DNA from: CAIZQW01 sp942493055
GTDB lineage: Bacteria > Verrucomicrobiota > Kiritimatiellia > RFP12 > UBA1067
Length of the DNA: 64,000 bases
Assembly: GCA_942493055.1 (NCBI GenBank)
Contig: OW818680.1
Span: forward strand, 434,001 to 498,000
Reading direction: 5' to 3'
The translations under genes and the position numbers were made by a program. The notes under the pieces are model-generated. The model did not search any database and had not been told where the DNA came from. It worked only from the letters and a program-made list of their open reading frames with translations. Below, piece by piece: positions 1 to 9,090 of this stretch (positions are counted from its first letter, which is position 1; each line of letters begins with the position of its first letter).

Positions 1-18
1 ACTAAGAGACGGTAACAT
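1..18 (-). CDS. Start of an unidentified gene running off the left edge
   Basis: An ATG on the minus strand at 18 reads six codons (M-L-P-S-L-S) to the window edge. It is preceded at 7-8 bases by a strong Shine-Dalgarno run (GGAGGAAGG, within 25-33 on the complementary strand). The gap to the upstream TPR/cold-shock gene is about 190 bases. I saw no obvious terminator in that gap, so this gene may be the last member of the helicase operon. Its identity cannot be read from six residues. Confidence 0.5.
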
Positions 19-211
19 GCTGTCCTTCCTCCGTTTTGCTAAAAAGTAATCGGCTTAAAATTGATGTTCCATTCAGAGTGCATTCGAAGTGCGACTACGT
101 TTTCAATCTTTTCAAAAGATAATGATTTTTCAAAGCCCCCTGCAGAGGAGTCATGACAGAAGACGAGCCGATTGTGTAAGAAAACATGGCTCAAACTGTC
201 GTGTATATTTT

Positions 212-2197
212 TCATATTATTGCTTCTTCTGGGGCCTCGATGATCAGGGCGCTCCATCCCGGTTGCTCTTTCCTCTTGTTCCACTCACAAAGCGCCCAAC
301 CTGAAATGCTCATCGAATCGGTTAAATGATAGTGCGAAACAAGGGCAGGTGATACAAAAATATCGCTAGTATCTTTGATAAAACCAAATGGATTCCCCTC
401 TCTGATACTGATCTTGCCATTAAACTCACGATAGAGTCCCTTTACAAGATGACGGGAATCCTTACGAAAATTCAGTACGGGAACAAGATCTACATCTTTC
501 GATTTTTGATCATGGGTATAAATAATAATCACATCGCCAAGAACAAGGTCTTTAGCCGCAGGCATCGTGTCAAAATGAAGCAGTGCAAAGAACTTCGCAG
601 TTACCGAGACTCGGGCGAACTGCTTCTCGATGTTTATTTGTGATACAACACCCCAACAGTTTTTTGCACAGTCAAATGGGACGCCGTCCTGCCTTGGTGC
701 CCATTCGTAGAACTCATCGAGGGGCGGCCCATGCGGAGGCTCCCCTGGTTTGGGAGGTTTTGTACTGGCAGGTGGACTGAACAGTTTCACCCGTATCGCC
801 GCCCCTCGCTCAGGTTTCTCGGATTGTATGCATCTATTCTTAACTTTGATACACCCTTTATCCGCTACTAGGAAGAGTAACAAAGGAGGCCTTCCGTCCT
901 TGCTCTCAAGAACATCGAGGAAGTTGGCGGATGTCCAAGGATGATCTTTGAAGAGGAATCGTGTAGCCTCATCTGCAGCTGATTGAAGCATGTCGTCAAG
1001 GTTGTCCTTTGCGTTGGCGTCAAACCATGACGACCTTTGTAGTTCAATGATGTCGTTCTCTACCTTGCGATCTTTCTTGGCTTGGATCGCGATATAGCGT
1101 TTGGCGGACAGGGAAGCGAGCGCAAACTGTCCGGTCTTAGCCAGAAAGAGTGCGAAGTGATGGTATAGTTCCACCTTGAAATCTTCGTCTGCTGCAGAAG
1201 AGACTACAGCGCGGGCATAAAAAGCCATTATTTCGCTGTTGTCGAGTGTACATTCTGCAAGTGTCTGCCATGCCCAGAACTCACGTTGTTTGCCTTTTAA
1301 TAGCGGCACTATAAGATCTTTGACTCCCGTCATCTCTGCATCAAACCATACTGAAAGCTTTGCGTAATAATACGGGATCCAGTCTCCGTCGATGGTTTCA
1401 ACGACTTTTCGGACAAAGGGAAGCATCCATTGGAATGACGGTCCCCGTTTGTGGTTGAGTTTGGCGTTTTTGTACAAAGCCTTTGCGAGCTTAGCTGCAA
1501 GAGCAGGAAATGGGCCTTTACCATCCTGACCGAAGCTTTCCTTCCAGTCTTCATCTGTCAGGTTGTCCGTATTCCACCATTCGACAAACTTGGTAAAGTC
1601 TGCCCATTTTTCCGCACGTTTGCATGCCTCTAATAGGAACAGAGAGTGTATTAGATCTGGCTTGCTATTTAGTTTTAGGCGAAAGTAATCACGCATTAGT
1701 TCGGTAGAGAGCTTAAGGTCTTGCTCCTCTTTCAATAATCGGTAAAGTTCCCATGCGAGACTGGTTTTGGCTTCAGCGCAGCCGGGATACTTCTTGACTG
1801 TTCCCCGCAGAATATCAGCTGCCCCTACATGGTTTCCGCTCTTGCTCAGCTCTTTTGCTTTGGCCAGTTCTGTATATTCAGGGGACAAAGTCTTGAGCAC
1901 AGATTCAGATTTTGTGAAAAGAAGATCATCTGTTTCAGCGGTAACTCCCATGTTTTGAAGTTCAGTCGCTAACTCTCGAGCTTTAATTAAGTTTCCTGCT
2001 GTTTGTTCTTGTTTGATATACTTGTAAAGTGTCCAACCGAGTGCTCTGACAACCCATATATCGGTTGAGTAAGCAGAGTAAATCGTTCGAGCAAGCTGGA
2101 GAGCCTCTTCCAGTTTGCCGTCGTTTCGTAAAGCGGTGATCTGTTGTGTTGTTGATCTCACATCCATAATTGTTTGTTCCACTTTGGATTCACTCAA
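212..2197 (-). CDS. TPR-like repeat protein with C-terminal cold-shock/OB-fold-like domains
   Basis: A 661-residue cytoplasmic protein. The first ~400 residues are alpha-helical with TPR-like spacing (for example A-L-Q-L-A-R near 35, W-V-V-R-A-L-G-W-T-L-Y, and S-L-A-W-E-L-Y-R near 150). A proline-rich linker follows near 470-490. Two beta-rich segments then resemble cold-shock domains: about 514-575, and about 590-655, where G-K-I-S ... F-G-F-I ... D-I-F-V-S matches the RNA/ssDNA-binding cold-shock pattern. The start is a TTG that overlaps the TGA stop of the HEPN-helicase gene (TTGA), which implies translational coupling; an in-frame ATG lies at 2167. No catalytic motif is visible. I infer a nucleic-acid-binding scaffold or sensor for the neighbouring helicases. 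I do not recognise a named family for the full length. Confidence 0.7.
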   Translation of the reverse strand: MSESKVEQTIMDVRSTTQQITALRNDGKLEEALQLARTIYSAYSTDIWVVRALGWTLYKYIKQEQTAGNLIKARELATELQNMGVTAETDDLLFTKSESVLKTLSPEYTELAKAKELSKSGNHVGAADILRGTVKKYPGCAEAKTSLAWELYRLLKEEQDLKLSTELMRDYFRLKLNSKPDLIHSLFLLEACKRAEKWADFTKFVEWWNTDNLTDEDWKESFGQDGKGPFPALAAKLAKALYKNAKLNHKRGPSFQWMLPFVRKVVETIDGDWIPYYYAKLSVWFDAEMTGVKDLIVPLLKGKQREFWAWQTLAECTLDNSEIMAFYARAVVSSAADEDFKVELYHHFALFLAKTGQFALASLSAKRYIAIQAKKDRKVENDIIELQRSSWFDANAKDNLDDMLQSAADEATRFLFKDHPWTSANFLDVLESKDGRPPLLLFLVADKGCIKVKNRCIQSEKPERGAAIRVKLFSPPASTKPPKPGEPPHGPPLDEFYEWAPRQDGVPFDCAKNCWGVVSQINIEKQFARVSVTAKFFALLHFDTMPAAKDLVLGDVIIIYTHDQKSKDVDLVPVLNFRKDSRHLVKGLYREFNGKISIREGNPFGFIKDTSDIFVSPALVSHYHLTDSMSISGWALCEWNKRKEQPGWSALIIEAPEEAII

Positions 2198-4914
2198 TTT
2201 TCTTTCTGCTGTCCAGAATGCACACTATCAATAATCTTACGGAGTCGATCCAGCAAGCCAGTATCGGGGCTGTAGGACGTGAACCGATGTGTCTCGTCGA
2301 AATAGTAGTTCACACAGAAGATGGTTCCCCCTGTTTCAAGTGTGCAGCGACTATGAAAATCTGTCAGGTGTTCAATGGAGAGCACTCGAATGTTCAGTGA
2401 CACACATCGGGCATTCAAGTCGATGAAGAAAGATCCATGCTTTTTGTCCAGTACTGGGGCTGATTGTGGTTCATCAACGGCTGTTACGGCAAGTTGCACG
2501 TTGTTTAGTTGTTGCACGGCTGCTTGTAAAGGTTTGATCCATTCGCCTGGACTGGCACTGTCGGATCGTACGTCGGTAATCTTGTTTCTGCCGCTATAGT
2601 GTACTTTCACAAGACAAGAACAGGTGTCTTTTGAGACGGACCACTGGGATAAGTAGGGGCGAACCGTGAGGCTATTGATCGAGAAACCTGCTGGCAGCAG
2701 AACTGAGAGTCGTGCGTAGATTTGTTGGTGGATCGCTGACTCCTCTGAAACAAAATCGGGCATGGGGACAGATGGCAAAGTTTGCTCAACGGAGCCAGGT
2801 GATATCTGGGAGGCCAGAACGGCAATGGAGGCTCGTTTTCTCAGCGGTGTCAGTGAATGGTGGTGCAGGGCATTGGTAGCTACAACATTGCGAGCTGCGC
2901 GTGTCAGGGCCGTGTAACTCCATCTGATTGCCATGGGATCCAGTTTGTTCTGGGATTGGAAGTCGACGTAAACAGTCGGCCACTCACCACCCTGGGCTTT
3001 ATGGCAGGTAACGGCGTATGCATATTTAAGTTGTAACGCATTGAAGTAAGGATCAACGAGCAACATGTCGCAGAAGGATTTACTACCTGGAAAAAGATGC
3101 GGGTGGCGTTGCTTGAAATCTACATAGAGTGACTTCGATTGGTCAGAACTCAATTCTCGATGGGGTGAGGAGAGGATGTCCTCGATGTATTTGCAGACTA
3201 TATCGCATTGCGTCCCGTCGAGACTTTCGAAGCGGATCGTGGCATCTCTGAATGTCAGCACTACTTGGATGTTTTTCCGTTTGCCGTTTTCGTCAAGGCC
3301 CACATTTAAGTAGACAGATCGGGTTTCCGCTGTATGAGCAACCGAGCTGACAGTGCCCATTTGCCCGTTAAAAAGTTCGATTTCGTGACGATAACTATTC
3401 TTGACTAGCATGACGCGGTCGCCAGGTTCCAGTAAATGACCGTTTGGGAAGAGATGCTTCCTGACCTCTGTATTATAGTCTTTGATGATCGCGTTTGAAT
3501 AGCCTACGATCACAGACGTGGCCGTCCCTGCACTGTCAATGTGCTTCAGATAATGGGGAATAAATTGATCGGGCTGAGTTTCCGTCACGGACTGGCCATC
3601 GCTCTTGAAATCAAATGAAGCAAAGTTTTTCTCCGTAAGCATATCACGTAGGGTGGTAGCATTTTGTAGAATAGCATCACCCTCTTTTTGTCGTACAACG
3701 TGAGTCAGTTCAGCACTTGCTACCTTTGAACGCATATATTTTTCCAAGTATGCCTCGTCCAGTGCTGGGGAGAAGTTCATATCAACGGGGGGCAATTGAG
3801 CGCTGTCACCGACAAAGATGATCTTCTTACGATAATCATTGCCATCGAAGTTGATATACTCAAGCAAGTCGCGGAGCAAACGGCCTGAGCCAAATCGCAT
3901 GAACTCGGCCTCGGTGTAAACATCGGAGAGCATGGAGGCCTCATCAACGATGAAAATGGTGTCGTGCTGAGTGTCATTGTTACGCAATTCGAAGTAGAAC
4001 TTGAAGGTGATGTCTCCATCCTCGCCGATCTCTTTGTACTCCTTGAGACCCCCCAACCCATAGATCTGGCGATGGATGGTGCCAGCGTCATTCTTATGCC
4101 TTTCCTTCATGACATGAGCGGCACGTCCCGTAGGGGCCATGAGTACAGTCGTCTTGTGACAGGCGGTGAGATACTTGACGATACCACCGATCAAAAATGT
4201 TTTTCCAGTTCCTGCGTAGCCTTTCAGAACAAAGCAATCCTGTCTGTCATCTTGGAGAAAAGCTTCCAGACCTTCCATGGCTTGCTTCTGAGAAGCCGTC
4301 AGGTCTATGCCGGTAAACATACTGGCGAGATGAATCGTTACAGGCTTTGCCACTACTGCATTGATCGGTTGCTTGGCAGATACGACAAGTGAAGAGCATG
4401 CGGGCGTAACAGGCGCGGTGGTTGGCTTAGGTGTTAGATCAGGATGTGTTTCTGCTCCTGTAAGCGCCTTGAATTCCTTGGCAAGAAGAGGTGACGCAAG
4501 TATCGTGATGCAGAAGCGTTCCATGGTCTGGATGTCAAGGGACAAACGCTCAGGATCCTGCCCCCGTACAGGCCTGTGGCCGATACAGCGATTTCTGATC
4601 TGTCGGACCTCATAGATGAGATCCCGTCCTTCTGGCGGCAATCGGACTTTTCCCTTTAGGAAGCTATAGTTCCGTTCCAGAACCTTCAAAAGTAGGTGGA
4701 TGTCGAGATCATGAAGTTTACCATTCCCAGTTGCATGGATTTTCTGTTGCTCATCAGTGTTCAGAACCCCTAGAACATTTTTCGCCCACCAGTTCATTCC
4801 TGCATGACGGAAAAGGTTTGTCTCGAGTACACGACAGAGTTCTACACCCGCCTTGTCCATCAGGGAAACAAATGCATATTGGCAATCATTTGAGATAGAT
4901 AAATTTGCGTTCAT
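2194..4914 (-). CDS. HEPN (Swt1-like) domain fused to RecD/Dda-like SF1 helicase
   Basis: A 906-residue protein. Residues 1-150 look like a HEPN domain of the Swt1-like type, with the catalytic motif R-N-x4-H at R107-N108-H113; HEPN domains with this motif are usually metal-independent RNases. A variable linker follows (150-200). Next is an SF1B helicase core with Walker A (GYAGTGKT, 232-239), Walker B (IFIVDEAS, 320-327), motif III-like FVGDSAQLPP, and a UvrD_C-type end with C-H-K-A-Q-G-G-E and S-Y-T-A-L-T-R-A. The last ~200 residues are unassigned. The frame is open to 5061, but I chose the ATG at 4914: it has AGGA about 9 bases upstream, and the HEPN fold begins there, whereas the extra 49 residues overlap the preceding gene and look non-coding. 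It sits in an operon with RecQ, a membrane protein and a TPR/cold-shock protein. The fusion suggests an RNase coupled to nucleic-acid translocation, as in conflict systems. Confidence 0.85.
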   Translation of the reverse strand: MNANLSISNDCQYAFVSLMDKAGVELCRVLETNLFRHAGMNWWAKNVLGVLNTDEQQKIHATGNGKLHDLDIHLLLKVLERNYSFLKGKVRLPPEGRDLIYEVRQIRNRCIGHRPVRGQDPERLSLDIQTMERFCITILASPLLAKEFKALTGAETHPDLTPKPTTAPVTPACSSLVVSAKQPINAVVAKPVTIHLASMFTGIDLTASQKQAMEGLEAFLQDDRQDCFVLKGYAGTGKTFLIGGIVKYLTACHKTTVLMAPTGRAAHVMKERHKNDAGTIHRQIYGLGGLKEYKEIGEDGDITFKFYFELRNNDTQHDTIFIVDEASMLSDVYTEAEFMRFGSGRLLRDLLEYINFDGNDYRKKIIFVGDSAQLPPVDMNFSPALDEAYLEKYMRSKVASAELTHVVRQKEGDAILQNATTLRDMLTEKNFASFDFKSDGQSVTETQPDQFIPHYLKHIDSAGTATSVIVGYSNAIIKDYNTEVRKHLFPNGHLLEPGDRVMLVKNSYRHEIELFNGQMGTVSSVAHTAETRSVYLNVGLDENGKRKNIQVVLTFRDATIRFESLDGTQCDIVCKYIEDILSSPHRELSSDQSKSLYVDFKQRHPHLFPGSKSFCDMLLVDPYFNALQLKYAYAVTCHKAQGGEWPTVYVDFQSQNKLDPMAIRWSYTALTRAARNVVATNALHHHSLTPLRKRASIAVLASQISPGSVEQTLPSVPMPDFVSEESAIHQQIYARLSVLLPAGFSINSLTVRPYLSQWSVSKDTCSCLVKVHYSGRNKITDVRSDSASPGEWIKPLQAAVQQLNNVQLAVTAVDEPQSAPVLDKKHGSFFIDLNARCVSLNIRVLSIEHLTDFHSRCTLETGGTIFCVNYYFDETHRFTSYSPDTGLLDRLRKIIDSVHSGQQKEN

Positions 4915-4997
4915 GATTCTGTCCTGTTTACAAATAAAGTGCACGTGGGTGGCGCAGGAGTGGATTGCTCTGGTCTTTGAAGAGTGACGGCGTGAGG

Positions 4998-5276
4998 TCA
5001 GGCTTTCCTCATAAGGACAAGGACGAGAAGTGTGATAGCAATCAGCGTCGTCGCTAACCATGCAATCGTCTGGACAATAATAAACATACGTAGTCTATTA
5101 GCGGTCAGGGGTTTGATTTCACTGATGACACGAGACAAACACTCTGTCACCTTGTCTAGTGCGTCTGCCGCTTTCTGATTCAGTTCCCTTGCGCCCTTGT
5201 ACTTGCGCATTTCAGCGACAAGGGCTTTCGCATTCATTTCGCACTCTTCAAGCGATTTGTTCAAATCGGCTGGCAT
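4998..5276 (-). CDS. Small coiled-coil protein with C-terminal transmembrane helix
   Basis: A 92-residue protein. Residues ~5-60 are charged and heptad-like (L-N-K-S-L-E-E-C-E ... A-L-D-K-V-T-E-C-L), consistent with a coiled coil. Residues ~65-90 form one hydrophobic helix ending in M-R-K-A, so it is a tail-anchored or single-pass inner-membrane protein with no signal peptide. The ATG at 5276 has an excellent Shine-Dalgarno (AAAGGAGG, 5-6 bases away) and overlaps the 3' end of the RecQ-like gene by 29 bases, so it is a genuine gene coupled to RecQ. No family is recognised. In this operon it could tether the complex to the membrane or act as an effector on it; both are inference. Confidence 0.8.
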   Translation of the reverse strand: MPADLNKSLEECEMNAKALVAEMRKYKGARELNQKAADALDKVTECLSRVISEIKPLTANRLRMFIIVQTIAWLATTLIAITLLVLVLMRKA

Positions 5277-8200
5277 TCAATACCTCCTTTGTTTGTCTTG
5301 ATACAAAAACAGCACGGACGGCTGTCTGAATATTTGGATCCCCGGTCAGTGCGTCTGCGACATCCACGAACGCTAAGCCGCTGTAGTCGTACAGTGCGTC
5401 AATCAGATCTATGACAAGGTAGGCTCCTGTATTCTGACCCGACTCAGTGTCAAGTGTGGCGATATTCTGAAGGACTAGACCAATAAGACGGCAGGCTGTT
5501 TCACGATCTTCATCGTGATAAGATTGCAGCTCATTTATGGAGTCTCGCCAAAGTCCTGTGGCTAAATCGGTAATTGCAAGCTCGCGGTACAAAATGGAAA
5601 ACAGGTTGAGCAAGGCAATATCGGCCCGGAACTGTTCGTCGAGGAAACGGCGGGTTTCCCAGAAAAGATTTTCGCCATCGTCAAAACCTTCGACTCGTTT
5701 CAGGATATTCGCTGCCAGTTCAACGGCAAGCTTCTGAGACGACATGGCGTCCAGCAGCGCGGCAAATTTCTCCGAGCGATCAAAATAGGAGGTAAGTGTT
5801 TTCTTCAGATGTTGCGGAGACGTATCTTTCATGTTACAGTAGCTGACCATGGTGCTGATGGAAGCAACACGGCGCTGTTCAATACGCTCATAAATGAAGT
5901 CGATCAGAAGACGGAGGGCTTTTTGGCGAGGGGTAGCACCTGTGGCAGTATCAAAGCGCTGTTCAATGTCCTGAATTGTGCAGGGGCGGTAGCGCGATAA
6001 ATAGGTGTGCAGTGATTTGCAAAGGTGCAGTCTGCCGGCCTCGACGTCACTATTAGCCATAATTAGAGTAACCGTGGGATGCAAGCGGACACGGTAAACA
6101 GTATTTGTTCCGAAACCTGTGACTTCATAATCATCGATGATACCGAGTACAAGTGCATAGGAAACATAACGCTCGGTGCTGTCGTTAACCTGACATATTA
6201 GTACACGACCATCCTCCATTTTTGTTTTGGGATTAAATATGGGATCGAGAATAGCGCATGCACCCACGAAGTCTTCGTCACGACCAGGAAAATTTTTGCT
6301 AAAGAAATATGTGACTGTGCCGATGTCGTCCCATCTTGCGTGTGCTGGTTTCTCTCTGGTTGTCAGCCATTTCCTAGTCTCTTCGGGGGAGTCATCTGAA
6401 AACATCAGTACGCATTCGGAATGTTGGCCTTTACGACCCGCTCGACCACATTGCTGATAGAATGCCTCCATAGATTGCGGCATACGAAGGTTGACGATAT
6501 AGTTAATCCGTTCGCAATCCACACCAACACTGACGGTGGTGTTCCCGAAAAGGAGCCGTACATCGCCACGTTTCATCGCCTGCATGGTTTTGCGTTTGTA
6601 GTCATCCCATTGTTCCGTCGTCACCGCAACGTCTTTCGGCTTCGACCCTGTGCATATCCCAATAGGACAAGGCTTATCATCTATTTGAGAAAGAACCGTC
6701 TGTATTTGATTTTCGGCACCGCCGACATAGTGTCCGAAGTAACTCCACAGTTCATTCGGGGTGTATGCAAAAACGATGCCCCAAGCCTGTTTCTTGACAT
6801 CACTAATCCCGAGACGATGGGCGATTGAAGTGAGTACTCCGTCCAAAGTTTTTCCCTTAGAATCGGTATTGCAGAGCGCCAAGTTAAAGGATAGTTCTTT
6901 ACGTTCAAAACTCTTGGGCCGAACGATGGCGTCCATGCTTTGAATTTCCAAGATTGTTTTAAGATCGATGAGGACGAGTTGAGAGGCTGTGCCCGTAAGC
7001 GCGACGACTACGGGCCGATAGTTTTGAAAAGAACAATACTCTGTAAAATTGTATTTGAGACTTAGGTAGGACGGACGAAAATCCTGTCCCCACATCGAGA
7101 CACAATGCGCTTCATCAGCGACTGTATAGTTGATGAAAATATCTGAGGCGTTCAGACCCTTCATGGCAGTACGGAATTTGGGACGCAAAAGTCGCTCGGG
7201 AGATACAAACAGGAGTAGATTGCCACTTAACACAGCACCGATCAGTTCATCGGGGATCTTTATGCCTGAATGCCAGCCAAGCGCACGTGTAATACCATAG
7301 GTTTCTTGCATTCCTTGGACTTGATCGTCGATGAGTGCAGTAGTAGGTGCGACAACGAGTGTTGTTCCAGGTGTCAGTAGCGCGGCGAGTTGGAAACAGA
7401 TCGATTTGCCTGCACTGGTTGGCAGAAGTCCGATGGTGTCCTTCTGCTGCATGACCTGCCTGATGATTGGCCATTGTCCTTCGCGGAACGCTGCTTTACG
7501 GAAGAAGTCCCGGAGAAAGACAGACGCTGATGCTTCCGCGGAAGAATCGTCGGTAAGGTCAATCGGACGTGGGCGTGATCTATAACGCAGGGAGAAAGGC
7601 TGGTCGAATTTATACGCATTGCGTATGGCGTAGGAAAGGGTGCTGTTCTGAGATACGGGCGGTGTCAGATGGTTGCATTTGATGGCCAGATCCAAGGAAA
7701 GGTCAACATGACGATTCGGGTCAGGCAGGCTCTCCTCGAAGCTACACAGCTCGCGCATCGATTGCCGGACTCGCATACAGAGTGCGTCTTGAGTTCGGCG
7801 CTGCAAAGCGATGTGTAAAGTCGGCATGGTTACGGACTTTATGCCATATAGTTTTGAAAGTGCCTGCAAGCGTCGGATGTACGACAAAAGGGCAAGCTCG
7901 AATACAGGTAGATCCTGTTCGTAAACGGCGATAGAGAGTGAGTCGCGTTGGAGTAGACCACGAAGCAAAAGCGCGTCATTGAGAATCCATTCTGTACGGG
8001 CAATAAGAGATGGTAACAGGAACAGGCGATCCAAGGCGACAGCCGTCTCTGCGGACTGTGTAACAGGGCGAAAATAAGGGAGCGCGCCCAGACGCTCCAA
8101 ACACGGAGCAATCTCGGTGCGGACAAGCGCGTCACTGATTTGAGCGTTTTTACAACGAAACGTCTCTATTCCAGAGGCTCTCATCGCCGAGTCGCGTTGG

Positions 8201-8829
8201 GCGTCGCGCACTTGTTCTTCGGCGGTATCGTGATCGCCGGGTTCGAGGATCAAGGATTTGCCATTGGGCAGTGCGATCAGAAAATCACCATGTTGGCCAA
8301 GGAAGTTCTTTCCCTTGTCCTCGCCGAGAACAGTGCTCAATTCGAATTGAGGAAAGAGGCAGTGCAGTAACCGGTCACCGAAAACATCCTTGAGGTGGGT
8401 CAGCAAATGGCGTTCATTCTGGGGATTCTGCGGGTCTAGCGGTACTTCGGAAACATTGCCACACCAAAGGGCAAGAAAGTCGGAGTAGTTGTTGTAGGAG
8501 GATACCAACGTTTGAGGCATGGCATAATCGAGAGAACTTCCAGGTTGTTCATCTGGGACAGACAAGCCAACCTCGCCACCGAATTCGCCGATCAGTAATT
8601 TTTCTATCTCGTAAGAAGTAAAGGGTGATCGGCCCCGAAAGAGAGCCTTCTGCACCAGATCGTGTAAAAGAAGGGTTTCTTCGGAGGGGGAGACTGCCAG
8701 CGCCTCAGCAGATGTGAATACTTCAACATGACGCAAATTTTCAAAGGCAGGGTTTGTGAACTCCCTACGCAAAAACGGGCTTAAGCGAGCACCGATCTCG
8801 ATGAAAAAAGATTGTAATGTGGTACTCAT
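5248..8829 (-). CDS. RecQ-type helicase with N-terminal DUF559/Vsr-like nuclease module
   Basis: A 1193-residue protein, about twice the usual RecQ length. Residues ~165-245 resemble the DUF559/Vsr branch of the PD-(D/E)XK fold: D182 in G-D-F-L-I, then E196-P-G-D199-H200, then R-D-A-Q-R-D-S-A-M-R-A-S-G-I-E-T-F-R. Residues ~430-815 are the helicase: motif I T-S-A-G-K-S (471-476), motif II D-E-A-H-C-V-S-M-W-G-Q-D-F-R-P (572 on), and motif VI Q-Q-C-G-R-A-G-R-K-G (about 792-801). The last ~380 residues are helical and unassigned; I see no RQC or HRDC signature. The ATG at 8829 has only a weak Shine-Dalgarno. It is the first large gene of the operon. A housekeeping RecQ would be shorter and lack the nuclease, so a DNA-targeting defence role is more likely (inference). 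Confidence 0.85.
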   Translation of the reverse strand: MSTTLQSFFIEIGARLSPFLRREFTNPAFENLRHVEVFTSAEALAVSPSEETLLLHDLVQKALFRGRSPFTSYEIEKLLIGEFGGEVGLSVPDEQPGSSLDYAMPQTLVSSYNNYSDFLALWCGNVSEVPLDPQNPQNERHLLTHLKDVFGDRLLHCLFPQFELSTVLGEDKGKNFLGQHGDFLIALPNGKSLILEPGDHDTAEEQVRDAQRDSAMRASGIETFRCKNAQISDALVRTEIAPCLERLGALPYFRPVTQSAETAVALDRLFLLPSLIARTEWILNDALLLRGLLQRDSLSIAVYEQDLPVFELALLSYIRRLQALSKLYGIKSVTMPTLHIALQRRTQDALCMRVRQSMRELCSFEESLPDPNRHVDLSLDLAIKCNHLTPPVSQNSTLSYAIRNAYKFDQPFSLRYRSRPRPIDLTDDSSAEASASVFLRDFFRKAAFREGQWPIIRQVMQQKDTIGLLPTSAGKSICFQLAALLTPGTTLVVAPTTALIDDQVQGMQETYGITRALGWHSGIKIPDELIGAVLSGNLLLFVSPERLLRPKFRTAMKGLNASDIFINYTVADEAHCVSMWGQDFRPSYLSLKYNFTEYCSFQNYRPVVVALTGTASQLVLIDLKTILEIQSMDAIVRPKSFERKELSFNLALCNTDSKGKTLDGVLTSIAHRLGISDVKKQAWGIVFAYTPNELWSYFGHYVGGAENQIQTVLSQIDDKPCPIGICTGSKPKDVAVTTEQWDDYKRKTMQAMKRGDVRLLFGNTTVSVGVDCERINYIVNLRMPQSMEAFYQQCGRAGRKGQHSECVLMFSDDSPEETRKWLTTREKPAHARWDDIGTVTYFFSKNFPGRDEDFVGACAILDPIFNPKTKMEDGRVLICQVNDSTERYVSYALVLGIIDDYEVTGFGTNTVYRVRLHPTVTLIMANSDVEAGRLHLCKSLHTYLSRYRPCTIQDIEQRFDTATGATPRQKALRLLIDFIYERIEQRRVASISTMVSYCNMKDTSPQHLKKTLTSYFDRSEKFAALLDAMSSQKLAVELAANILKRVEGFDDGENLFWETRRFLDEQFRADIALLNLFSILYRELAITDLATGLWRDSINELQSYHDEDRETACRLIGLVLQNIATLDTESGQNTGAYLVIDLIDALYDYSGLAFVDVADALTGDPNIQTAVRAVFVSRQTKEVLNASRFEQIA

Positions 8830-8848
8830 TTTTAAAATAAACTGCTCT

Positions 8849-9040
8849 TCACTTAAGCGAAACCCCTTGAAACGTATGTCGAAAGTTTACTCTAGAGCGA
8901 GGCAGATTGTCCAGTGGATTTCCAGTATACAACAACGCCAATAAATTGCTAGCCCATGCTATCAGTTCAACATCATCAATTCTGATGTTTCGAATCCATC
9001 CCCAATCCGTTGTCGGAAAATTCTTTTGCTTATCATTCAT
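8849..9040 (-). pseudogene. Short ORF, probable gene remnant ending in a repeat
   Basis: A 63-codon frame that stays open well upstream of its only ATG, into the 3' end of the 87-residue gene, and has no Shine-Dalgarno at that ATG. The upstream part (D-W-G-W-I-R-N-I-R-I-D-D-V-E-L-I-A-W-A-S-N-L-L) looks protein-like. The downstream part (G-N-P-L-D-N-L-P-R-S) is the translation of a repeat also found at 9553-9575. I read this as the tail of a broken gene joined to repeat DNA. It could instead be a real small gene. Confidence 0.25.
8901..8923. repeat. Copy 1 of a 23-bp imperfect direct repeat
   Basis: This 23-mer shares 19 of 23 bases, same orientation, with 9553-9575; both contain the core AGTGGATT preceded by TTGTC. 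In the minus-strand frame each reads like G-N-P-L-D-N-x-P-R-S. The copies flank the 87-residue gene and the ORF remnant upstream of the helicase operon. Confidence 0.5.
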
Positions 9041-9090
9041 AAACTTAATGAATTCGTCTCGCGCCTGTCGGTCTAATTCGCAATAGTTGA

